Part shown: positions 23,917 through 32,054 of the stretch, one piece after another | Layout of the letters: each line of letters begins with the position of its first letter | How positions within the stretch are numbered: position 1 is the first letter of the stretch | Notes under the pieces: model-generated | Databases searched by the model: none | Told to the model about the DNA's origin: nothing | The model's input: the letters and a program-made list of their open reading frames with translations, nothing else | Program-made: the position numbers and the translations under genes | NCBI GenBank assembly: GCA_029252325.1 | Contig: JAQXBQ010000044.1 | Location: 1-32,054 of the forward strand | DNA length: 32,054 nt | Direction of reading: 5' to 3' | Source of the DNA: Akkermansiaceae bacterium | Lineage (GTDB): Bacteria > Verrucomicrobiota > Verrucomicrobiia > Verrucomicrobiales > Akkermansiaceae

Positions 23917-23999
23917 GAGGGGGTGGGATTCGAACCCACGGTGACTTGCGCCACGCCGGTTTTCAAGACCGGTGCATTCGACCACTCTGCCACCCCTCC
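23912..23999 (-). tRNA. tRNA-Ser (UGA), CCA encoded
   Basis: GGAGGGGTGGCAGAGTGGTCGAATGCACCGGTCTTGAAAACCGGCGTGGCGCAAGTCACCGTGGGTTCGAATCCCACCCCCTCTGCCA; long variable arm, anticodon TGA. Confidence 0.95.
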
Positions 24000-24145
24000 G
24001 TGATTACAAAGCTTGTTGCGGTCGGGAGGAACTTTCCTTACTCGATAGAATTTTGCAAGGATAGTTTCATCTGATTTTATAAGTTTTTCTTGAGATGCGA
24101 TGTGAGCTTGCGCATCCGTGGGCTGTCACTTAGAAAAAGGGCATC

Positions 24146-25072
24146 ATGAGCAACGTAGTTATATTATTTTCCGGTCAAGGAGCGCAGAAGGTGGGCATGG
24201 GTAAAGATTTGGCAGATGCCTACCCAGTGGTCGCAGATATGTTTACCAAGGCAGATGCCGCACTCGGCTACTCATTAAGTGATATTATGTTCAATGGACC
24301 AGATGAGGAGTTGACCAAGACCTCGCGCTGTCAACCGGCACTCTTTTTACATGGTCTTGCTTGCCTCGAGGTTTTGAAAGAGAGAATTCCCGCACTCAAG
24401 CCAGTCGCAACTGCCGGCTTATCATTGGGTGAGTTCACCGCTCACACCTTAGCAGGCACCTTTGATTTTGAAACGGGCTTGAAGATTGTTGAACAACGTG
24501 GGCTCTTTATGGAAGAAGCCTGTGATGCCACCAATGGTAGTATGGCAGCTATGATCGGGGGTGATGAAGAAGCTGTTGCCCAGCTAGCGGCTGACTGTAA
24601 TGTGGATGTCGCCAATTTTAATACCATTGGACAAATCGTCATCTCGGGTGATGAAGCTGGCATTGACAAGGCGGTTGCAGAAGCAAAAAGCCGAGGCGTT
24701 CGCATGGGTAAAAAGCTCAACGTTGCAGGAGCTTACCACTCGCGTTTGATGCAGAGCGCACAAGATAAGCTTGCTGAAGTTCTTGCTGGGGCAAGCCTTT
24801 CAGAGCCAAGCATTCCTGTCATCTGTAATTTCGAGGCACGTGCCGTAAGTGGCGAAGATGACATCAAATCCATGCTTGAGCAGCAGGTGACGGGTTCGGT
24901 GCGCTGGACAGCTTCGATGCAAAAGCTAATTGCTGATGGTAATACTACCTTCCTGGAACTCGGTCCAGGCAAGGTGCTGGCGGGGCTTATGAGCCGTATT
25001 GATAAGTCAGTATCGGTGCTTTCCGTCGAGGATGTCGATAGCCTAGAAGCTGCTGTAGAGGCCTTAAGCTAG
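24146..25072 (+). CDS. fabD: Malonyl-CoA:ACP transacylase
   Basis: FSGQGAQKVGMGKDL, active-site GLSLGEFTA, AYHSRLM, FLELGPGKVLAGL. Confidence 0.95.
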   Translation: MSNVVILFSGQGAQKVGMGKDLADAYPVVADMFTKADAALGYSLSDIMFNGPDEELTKTSRCQPALFLHGLACLEVLKERIPALKPVATAGLSLGEFTAHTLAGTFDFETGLKIVEQRGLFMEEACDATNGSMAAMIGGDEEAVAQLAADCNVDVANFNTIGQIVISGDEAGIDKAVAEAKSRGVRMGKKLNVAGAYHSRLMQSAQDKLAEVLAGASLSEPSIPVICNFEARAVSGEDDIKSMLEQQVTGSVRWTASMQKLIADGNTTFLELGPGKVLAGLMSRIDKSVSVLSVEDVDSLEAAVEALS

Positions 25073-25161
25073 AGCTAGACAAAAAAATGATTATTTTCGC
25101 AAAAAAGTGATTGCCAGCGGCGAGTATTCTCACTAAGTTCCGCCCGCCCCGAGCAAAGCAA

Positions 25162-25238
25162 GGGGTGGTAGCTCAGTTGGTTAGAGCGCCGCCCTGTCAC
25201 GGCGGAGGTCGCGGGTTCGAGTCCCGTCCATCCCGCCA
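25162..25238 (+). tRNA. tRNA-Asp (GUC), CCA encoded
   Basis: GGGGTGGTAGCTCAGTTGGTTAGAGCGCCGCCCTGTCACGGCGGAGGTCGCGGGTTCGAGTCCCGTCCATCCCGCCA; anticodon GTC. Confidence 0.97.
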
Positions 25239-25275
25239 CTGCCCCGGCCCACTTCATGTGGGTCGGGGCAGTGGC
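25235..25275 (+). repeat. 18-bp-stem hairpin incorporating the tRNA-Asp GCCA end
   Basis: GCCACTGCCCCGGCCCAC-TTCAT-GTGGGTCGGGGCAGTGGC; same inner core as the tRNA-Ser hairpin, different complementary outer arms. Confidence 0.9.
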
Positions 25276-25448
25276 TTTTATGGCCTGAGCAGAGAACTGA
25301 CCCGCAGGCCGCGCAGGCGGACAAGGGTCATTCGAACGCACACGCCAGTGCGTGCATCACGCTTTTAATAATCAGAAATCCGAAGGAGGATTTCTGCTAA
25401 GTAGCATAGCTTGAGCGGAGCGAAAGCAATCCCGTCGGTCCCGCCACT
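25236..25448 (+). mobile_element. tRNA-3'-end-associated repeat element, copy 2 (attached to tRNA-Asp)
   Basis: Same order as copy 1: CCA hairpin, linker, 66-bp core (25334-25399, 64/66 identical to copy 1), terminal GCAATCCC, then a tRNA-Asp-like 3' end copy (25429-25448 vs 25221-25240, 17/20). Confidence 0.7.
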
Positions 25449-25501
25449 TTGTTTAGCTTAAAAGCCCCGCTTCAGCATAGATGTATGATGCGCATCTTCG
25501 T

Positions 25502-25861
25502 TCATTCGCCTGAGGTCGAATCAACGGGCTGCATCAATACAAAGGGTGATACCACTAACGCGGTGAATTGTGCTGGGTTCTCATGCCACCAATCGGCGTG
25601 AGGTTTCGATGGTTTGACGAGGTTGCCCGACTTTAGCCAAGCTTCAATGGCTTCCTTATCATCATCTGCAAGAGCTAACCCAACATCAGTGATGTTGAGG
25701 CATGGGTCTACGAAGAGAAGTGCCCCCGAGTCGAAGTGTGGTTTGAGATATTCCCAATCCACAATACCGGTGTATTTCTCCAGCTTCTCTGAGGTGCCTT
25801 GAGTATCCTCGCCGAGAACGCCGTAATTCATTTCTTCAGGTTGATTGGTGTCGTCTTTCAT
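25502..25861 (-). CDS. DUF2288-like protein
   Basis: GIVDWEYLKPHFDSGALLFVDPCLNITDVGLALADDDKEAIEAWLKSGNL...PAQFTALVVSPFVLMQ matches the recalled DUF2288 pattern. Confidence 0.65.
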   Translation of the reverse strand: MKDDTNQPEEMNYGVLGEDTQGTSEKLEKYTGIVDWEYLKPHFDSGALLFVDPCLNITDVGLALADDDKEAIEAWLKSGNLVKPSKPHADWWHENPAQFTALVVSPFVLMQPVDSTSGE

Positions 25862-25892
25862 CCTGCTTAAATTAATATTGGCTCAGAATCTC

Positions 25893-27599
25893 TTAGCCCA
25901 TGCGGTCTGGGCCAATGCGAAAACGTTGGTTTCTCAGCTTGGAATCGGATAGGGCATCGCAGAGCTTGCCTGCCACTTTCTCGTCCACGTCAACGAGTGA
26001 GTGGCGGTCAAAAAGCTGAATGCGACCGACGGAGTTATCAGGTATCTTACCTTCTCGGTAAAACATGCCAAGTAAATCACTTGGCCGGACACCTGCCGCT
26101 TTACCTAAACTTACGAAGAGTGTGGCCATGCCAGCTTCTTTCTTGCCCTGGCCTTGCTTGTCACCACGCCGACCGCGATCGCCTCTGTCTCCACGATCGC
26201 CTCTTGCACCTCTGCGGTCATCGCCTTTTTCTCGGCTTCGGCGTGCGCCACGGTCTTTGTTGGGATTGTAGTCGGGGCGATCTTCGATGATCTCTTCACC
26301 TTCTCGGCCCAGGGACTCACGCAGCAACTCAAATACTGAGGATGCGATATCAGTCGCTGTGTGCCCTTGGTCCAGTAACCTGTCGATGTAATGGCGGTAG
26401 CTACGGCTGACTTCTTTTTCCAGTCTGGACTGCACTAGTTCGAACAATTGGTCAGCGCGTTTGCCCTCAACTTCTTCTTGAGTTGGGATTTTTGCGCGAG
26501 TGATGTGCTGCTTGGTATAGCGTTCAATGCTTTGTAGTCGATAGATATCACGACCAAACACAAAACTTACGGCGCGGCCTTCGCGGCCAGCTCGGCCGGT
26601 GCGCCCGATACGGTGAACGTAATCTTCAGGGTCTTGCGGGATGTCGTAGTTAAAGACGGCTTCGACGTCATCGATGTCAAGACCACGTGCGGCGACGTCA
26701 GTGGCAATTAGGAGATCAAATTTCCCATCGCGGAACCTTCTGGTGGTGCGTTCACGTGCTTGTTGGCCGATGTCTCCGTGCAGTTTGTCAGCTGCATAAC
26801 CACGTGCGGTGAGGGCATCGGTGCATTCATCAACACTTCGCTTGGTGTTGCAGAAGATTACGGCAAGGCGTGGGCTGTCCATATCAAGAAGGCGTGTCAG
26901 CACCTCAACTTTCGAGCGGTTCCTAACCTCGTAATAAGTTTGGGTAACCGTTGAGACAGTTTTTGTCTGACCTTTGATCGAGATCTCTTCTGGGTTGTTG
27001 CCAAATTTTTGAATCAGCTTCTGCACCTGCTTGTTCATGGTGGCGGAGAAGAATAGCGTTTGGTGATCGGCTTTCATGGCACCTAGGAGGTCTTCCATGT
27101 CTTCGCGGAAGCCCATGTCGAGCATGCGGTCTGCTTCGTCGAGGATCGCTAGTTTGATGGTGGCAGGTTTCAGTGTTTTACGGCGCAGGTGATCCAAGAG
27201 TCTGCCCGGAGTGCCTACAATGATGTGGGCACCTCGTTTTAGCTGTGTGATCTGGCGATCGATTGGGGTGCCTCCGTAGACAGGGACGGCACGCAGTCCT
27301 TTGAGATGGTTTCCCAGACGATGGACTTCTTCACAGACCTGCACACAGAGCTCTCTCGTTGGAGATAGGATTAGCACCTGGGCTTCGTCTGCATGAACAT
27401 CGATCATTTGAAGAGCGGGCAGGGTAAAGGCAGCGGTTTTACCTGAACCTGTTTCTGAGAGCCCTACGATGTCCCTGCCTTCAAGCACAGGAGGGATGGC
27501 GCGGGCCTGAATGGGGGATGGGCTTTCAAAGCCCAGGTCGTCAATCGCTTTAAGAAGCTCATCGCGGAGGCCAAGTGTCGAAAATGGAACGTCGGTCAT
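25893..27599 (-). CDS. DEAD-box RNA helicase with RGD-rich linker and C-terminal DbpA/CsdA-type RNA-binding domain
   Basis: Q-motif [70 protein letters not shown] linker; C-terminal [18 protein letters not shown]. Confidence 0.92.
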   Translation of the reverse strand: MTDVPFSTLGLRDELLKAIDDLGFESPSPIQARAIPPVLEGRDIVGLSETGSGKTAAFTLPALQMIDVHADEAQVLILSPTRELCVQVCEEVHRLGNHLKGLRAVPVYGGTPIDRQITQLKRGAHIIVGTPGRLLDHLRRKTLKPATIKLAILDEADRMLDMGFREDMEDLLGAMKADHQTLFFSATMNKQVQKLIQKFGNNPEEISIKGQTKTVSTVTQTYYEVRNRSKVEVLTRLLDMDSPRLAVIFCNTKRSVDECTDALTARGYAADKLHGDIGQQARERTTRRFRDGKFDLLIATDVAARGLDIDDVEAVFNYDIPQDPEDYVHRIGRTGRAGREGRAVSFVFGRDIYRLQSIERYTKQHITRAKIPTQEEVEGKRADQLFELVQSRLEKEVSRSYRHYIDRLLDQGHTATDIASSVFELLRESLGREGEEIIEDRPDYNPNKDRGARRSREKGDDRRGARGDRGDRGDRGRRGDKQGQGKKEAGMATLFVSLGKAAGVRPSDLLGMFYREGKIPDNSVGRIQLFDRHSLVDVDEKVAGKLCDALSDSKLRNQRFRIGPDRMG

Positions 27600-27819
27600 G
27601 TTATTTGTATTTAGGTTGTTGTGGATGGTCCCTCAGGACCAACTGTAGCTTACCGCTTTGACTCCGTGGTGCGGAACACTCCATAACAAGCCTGGGCGGT
27701 GGGAGGGCGAGCCATATGCTCCGATTGCTTTATAAGCAACTTTAAAAGCGAACAAGCGAGGGTATTGAAGCTGGCTTGAGGTAATAATTGATGACATAGG
27801 CAGACCAATAAATGATCAA

Positions 27820-27855
27820 CACAGGTGTTGACCTGTGGAATTTGGCACCCATAAT
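27820..27855 (+). promoter_or_regulatory. Candidate sigma70-type gap promoter with overlapping palindromic operator
   Basis: -35 TTGACC (27828-27833), 16-bp spacer, -10 CATAAT (27850-27855); perfect inverted repeat CACAGGT-GTTG-ACCTGTG at 27820-27837 overlaps the -35. Confidence 0.5.
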
Positions 27856-27892
27856 CCCGCCCCGCTCTAAACAGCAGCGGCGAAAACAATAA

Positions 27893-28915
<1,023 letters not shown>

Positions 28916-28932
28916 TTGATCGACCGAATTTT

Positions 28933-28967
28933 AAAAGGCGGGGGAGGGTAACTTCTTCCGCCTTTTT
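28933..28967 (+). terminator. Rho-independent terminator after gap
   Basis: AAAAGGCGG ... CCGCCTTTTT hairpin with T tract. Confidence 0.75.
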
Positions 28968-29005
28968 GCTCCAATCTCTTCTATAACCTTACAATCTGAT
29001 ATCCC

Positions 29006-30205
29006 ATGGCCAAACTCAGTATACGTGATCTTGATGTTAGCGGCAAAGCCGTGCTAATGCGTGTCGACTTTAATGTGCCTCTTAATGATGCAGGTGAAAT
29101 CACTGATGATACGCGCATTGTTTCGGCTTTGCCCAGTATTAAGCAACTGCTCTCAGGTGGTGCTCGGCTGACACTTTGTTCGCATCTTGGACGCCCTAAA
29201 AATGAATCAGATTTAAAATATTCGCTTCGCCCAGCCGCTATTCGTCTCAGTGAGTTGCTGAACCAAGATGTAGCTTTTGCAGATAGTTGTATCAGCGAGC
29301 AAGCTGCAGCGGCTCGCACTGCACTGCAAGCAGGGGAGATCATTCTTTTAGAAAACACTCGGTTTTACCCAGAGGAGAAGTCAAATGACGCAGACTTTGC
29401 TAAGGCTCTGGCTGGTGGTGCCGAGATTTTTGTGAATGATGCTTTTGGCACGGCCCACCGAGCTCACGCTTCTACTGAAGGTGTGACTCATCACATTGCT
29501 CAAAGTGCGATGGGCTTACTTATCGAGCGTGAACTTGAATTTCTCTGTGAGAAGCTTGAGTCACCAAGTAGCCCGTTTCTCGTGATCATGGGCGGCGCCA
29601 AGGTTAGTGATAAGATCGAAGTAATCACAGCTTTGCTCGACAAGGCGGACACCTTTATTATTGGCGGAGCCATGGCTTACACATTTCGCAAGGCGCAAGG
29701 CCATGCAGTGGGAGATTCTCTCGTTGAGAATGATAAGTTAGACCTAGCACTCGACATTCTTAAGAAAGCGGATGAGCTGAATACTCGTTTCCTTTTGCCT
29801 GCCGATACCCGCATTACCCAAGAATTTAAAAACGGTGCAGAGACAAAAGTCACGGATAGCTATGCCGATGGTGGTAATATTCCGGATGGCTGGGAAGGCA
29901 TTGATATAGGCGATGTTGCTATTGATGAGTTTTGCGCTGAGATCAGCCAAGCAGGAACGATCGTATGGAATGGCCCTATGGGTGTTTTTGAAATCAATTC
30001 CTTTGAAGCTGGCACTAAAGCCGTTACTGAAGCAGTTGCCAAAAGCAGCGCTCTATCCATTGTGGGTGGAGGCGACTCTGTGACAGCTGTCAAAAAGTAT
30101 GGTCTCGCAGACCAAGTCTCCTTTATATCTACTGGTGGTGGTGCTTCTCTCGAGCTTCTGGAGGGCAAACAACTTCCTGGTGTTACCGCCCTGACTGATT
30201 CCTAA
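29006..30205 (+). CDS. pgk: Phosphoglycerate kinase
   Basis: GKAVLMRVDFNVPL, LCSHLGRP, ENTRFYPEEK, VIMGGAKVSDKI, VWNGPMGVFE, IVGGGDSVTAV. Confidence 0.97.
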   Translation: MAKLSIRDLDVSGKAVLMRVDFNVPLNDAGEITDDTRIVSALPSIKQLLSGGARLTLCSHLGRPKNESDLKYSLRPAAIRLSELLNQDVAFADSCISEQAAAARTALQAGEIILLENTRFYPEEKSNDADFAKALAGGAEIFVNDAFGTAHRAHASTEGVTHHIAQSAMGLLIERELEFLCEKLESPSSPFLVIMGGAKVSDKIEVITALLDKADTFIIGGAMAYTFRKAQGHAVGDSLVENDKLDLALDILKKADELNTRFLLPADTRITQEFKNGAETKVTDSYADGGNIPDGWEGIDIGDVAIDEFCAEISQAGTIVWNGPMGVFEINSFEAGTKAVTEAVAKSSALSIVGGGDSVTAVKKYGLADQVSFISTGGGASLELLEGKQLPGVTALTDS

Positions 30206-30241
30206 CCAAATATTCTCTTAACTACATTAAAAATTAATCTT

Positions 30242-31012
30242 ATGCGCAAACCAATTATTGCAGCCAACTGGAAAATGAATATCGGCCCTAAAGAAGCCGA
30301 AGATTTTCTTTCCACCTTCACGAGCCAGCTTGACAACCTCACTGATGCAGCTGATGTGGTCATTGCTCCTCCTTATGTCACTATTCCTGCAGCAGTGGGG
30401 GCACTTCATTCTAATTCTTCAGTATCTATTGCTTCTCAGAATGTATCAGAGCAAGACAATGGAGCCTACACAGGCGAGATCAGCACGATGATGCTTAAGG
30501 AACTATTTGTTCGTTATGCCATCATTGGCCACAGTGAAAGACGCACGATCTATGGTGAGACCAATGCGGTGATTAATGCAAAGATCAAAAAGGCAAGAGC
30601 TGCTAATCTGAAGCCAATTTTCTGTATCGGCGAAACGCTCGACCAGCGTGAAGCAGGCAAACTTGAGGAGGTTCTTCGTAGCCAAATCACAGAAGGCCTT
30701 GCGGGCATCGATGATAAGGACATGAAGGAAATCGTTGTTGCTTATGAGCCCGTCTGGGCAATCGGCACGGGTGTCGTAGCAACGGTAGAGCAAGCTCAGG
30801 AAGCTCACGCGTTTGTTCGCTCTGTGATTGCAGATCTCTACAGCGCTGAACTTGCTGACAAGATTCGTATTCAATACGGCGGCAGCATGAAGGCAGACAA
30901 TGCCGGAGAACTGCTTGCTCAGCCTGATATTGATGGAGGGCTTGTTGGTGGAGCAAGTCTAGAGCCTCAGAGCTTTTTAGAGCTCATTCGTGCAGCGGTT
31001 GCCGCTGGCTAA
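30242..31012 (+). CDS. tpiA: Triosephosphate isomerase
   Basis: AANWKMN, IGHSERR, VAYEPVWAIGTG, IQYGGSMKADNAGELLAQPDIDGGLVGGASL. Confidence 0.97.
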   Translation: MRKPIIAANWKMNIGPKEAEDFLSTFTSQLDNLTDAADVVIAPPYVTIPAAVGALHSNSSVSIASQNVSEQDNGAYTGEISTMMLKELFVRYAIIGHSERRTIYGETNAVINAKIKKARAANLKPIFCIGETLDQREAGKLEEVLRSQITEGLAGIDDKDMKEIVVAYEPVWAIGTGVVATVEQAQEAHAFVRSVIADLYSAELADKIRIQYGGSMKADNAGELLAQPDIDGGLVGGASLEPQSFLELIRAAVAAG

Positions 31013-31039
31013 GCGGCGAGCTTATTGATTCTCATATAG

Positions 31040-31072
31040 AACAGGAGTTCCTAGCGGGGCTCCTGTTTTTTT
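31040..31072 (+). terminator. Rho-independent terminator after tpiA
   Basis: AACAGGAG...CTCCTGTTTTTTTG hairpin plus T run. Confidence 0.8.
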
Positions 31073-31105
31073 GTGTTCTGAATGAGGGCTCACGGCCTTA
31101 CGCAA

Positions 31106-31507
31106 TCACCCAATGCTGATCACGCCATAATAAATCAAGGCAACGTAGATGATCTTGCACAGGTAGTGGAGGAATTGGTCGGTATTGAATCCGGTCCAAT
31201 TTTCACATTTTGTAAAGTCAATGAACCAATGGAGCACGAACTCTGCCAAGCCGAGGATGACTGAACCCGTGATCAGCCAGACGGCACCACAATGAATGAG
31301 CGAGTGCGCACTCATCGCATGAAGCCAAACGCAGCGTGGGCTTTTGCTATTTAACTGCTGAGAAAGCTTTTGGTTTCTATTTTTTGCTTGTGACAGAAAT
31401 ATCCCCTGCAACGGGAAATCAGCCACAACATGACCAATCGCTAAAGCAAGAAATAGCGCTAGAGCTCCAGAAAAGCATTGTGGATGGATGTTAAGTATTT
31501 CAATCAT
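31106..31507 (-). CDS. DUF3307-like small membrane protein
   Basis: LALAIGHVVADFPLQG, HSLIHCGAVWL, HWFIDFTKC: His/Asp-containing TM pattern typical of DUF3307. Confidence 0.6.
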   Translation of the reverse strand: MIEILNIHPQCFSGALALFLALAIGHVVADFPLQGIFLSQAKNRNQKLSQQLNSKSPRCVWLHAMSAHSLIHCGAVWLITGSVILGLAEFVLHWFIDFTKCENWTGFNTDQFLHYLCKIIYVALIYYGVISIG

Positions 31508-31556
31508 GAGCAGTAAATTTGATAAGGCCTGAGCTTATCGGTCTAACGTGATGTTA

Positions 31557-32036
31557 TCATGATTGCCATAGTTCTTGATAAGATACTTCCATGGCAATGA
31601 GCTTGCCGTTTAAAAAGCGAATACGTCTGCTTAGTTCGCCGACCAAAGCGACGAGGATATGTTCGCCTACCTCAGGATAGGTTTGAACGAAGGCTTCAAA
31701 ATCTCGCCGAGTTGCCTTCCAAACCTGTGAGAAAGCTTGGGATGTTACCGATGCACTGGCTGTGCCTGGGTCAAAAAGGTTGATCTCGCCAATACTCTCA
31801 CCCGTTCCGATGCGGGCAATGAGCGTGTGCTTGTTATCTTTGTCGGTGTGAACATGAAGTAGACCAGAAATAACCAGATAAAGCGCGTCTTGTTGTTTGC
31901 CTTCTTCGATGAGCAGTTGGCCTTCATGAACGGGAATAAATTCGCCGTAGCTGCTCAGAGCAATACGATCATCTTCTGAGACGCCTTTGAGAAGTCCAGA
32001 TGCAGGAAGGAGAGGGGAGTTGAATTCTTCGCTCAT
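31557..32036 (-). CDS. Cyclic nucleotide-binding domain (Crp-type effector domain) protein without HTH
   Basis: PVHEGQLLIEEGKQQDALYLVISGLLHVH, GESIGEINLFDPGTASASVTSQAFSQVWKATRRDFEAF; ends after the effector domain and C-helix with no HTH. Confidence 0.8.
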   Translation of the reverse strand: MSEEFNSPLLPASGLLKGVSEDDRIALSSYGEFIPVHEGQLLIEEGKQQDALYLVISGLLHVHTDKDNKHTLIARIGTGESIGEINLFDPGTASASVTSQAFSQVWKATRRDFEAFVQTYPEVGEHILVALVGELSRRIRFLNGKLIAMEVSYQELWQS

Positions 32037-32054
32037 AATAATTATTAAGGTTAT

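Noticed and set aside
23776-23985. ORF MVECTGLENRRGASHRGFESHPLCQSPAHFMWVG... on the minus strand
   Set aside because: Translation of tRNA-Ser plus the adjacent repeat element; no independent coding evidence.
25111-25368. ORF MPAASILTKFRPPRAKQGVVAQLVRAPPCHGGGRGFESRPSRH...
   Set aside because: GVVAQLVRAPPCHGGGRGFESRP is simply the translated tRNA-Asp gene; a classic artefact. The rest is the repeat element.
26105-26240. Repetitive RGD-coding stretch in the DEAD-box helicase
   Set aside because: RG/RGD-rich linkers are common in DEAD-box helicases; not evidence of adhesion function or a separate repeat.

Overview
The window looks like a Verrucomicrobia-type chromosome; that affiliation is inferred from gene content and protein style and was not tested. 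The + strand starts inside rpoB, followed by rpoC and a terminator. A minus-strand block follows: RNase H-like exonuclease, LolC/E-type permease, ComEC/Rec2, a TPR membrane protein and a RelE-like protein. A plus-strand block comes next: alpha/beta-hydrolase lipoprotein, HEAT/TPR protein, a YugP-like membrane protein without HExxH, a divergent FtsZ and a membrane-anchored protein. PolX and a small lipoprotein lie on the minus strand. Three tRNA genes (CAU Ile2/Met, Ser-UGA, Asp-GUC) surround fabD. The window ends with a DUF2288 protein, a DEAD-box helicase, the gap-pgk-tpiA cluster, a DUF3307 protein and a cyclic-nucleotide-binding protein. The most unusual structure is a pair of ~200-bp elements attached to the 3' ends of tRNA-Ser and tRNA-Asp. 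Each has an 18-bp hairpin that includes the tRNA GCCA end, with locus-specific complementary arms. Each also has a 66-bp core (64/66 identical between copies) and a second copy of the host tRNA 3' end at its far side. A broken GIY-YIG endonuclease gene abuts one of them. Other notable points are an FtsZ with an altered T7 catalytic loop, a ComEC with a degenerate metallo-beta-lactamase site, a YugP-like pseudopeptidase, G-free leaders before highly expressed genes, and a palindrome over the gap promoter.
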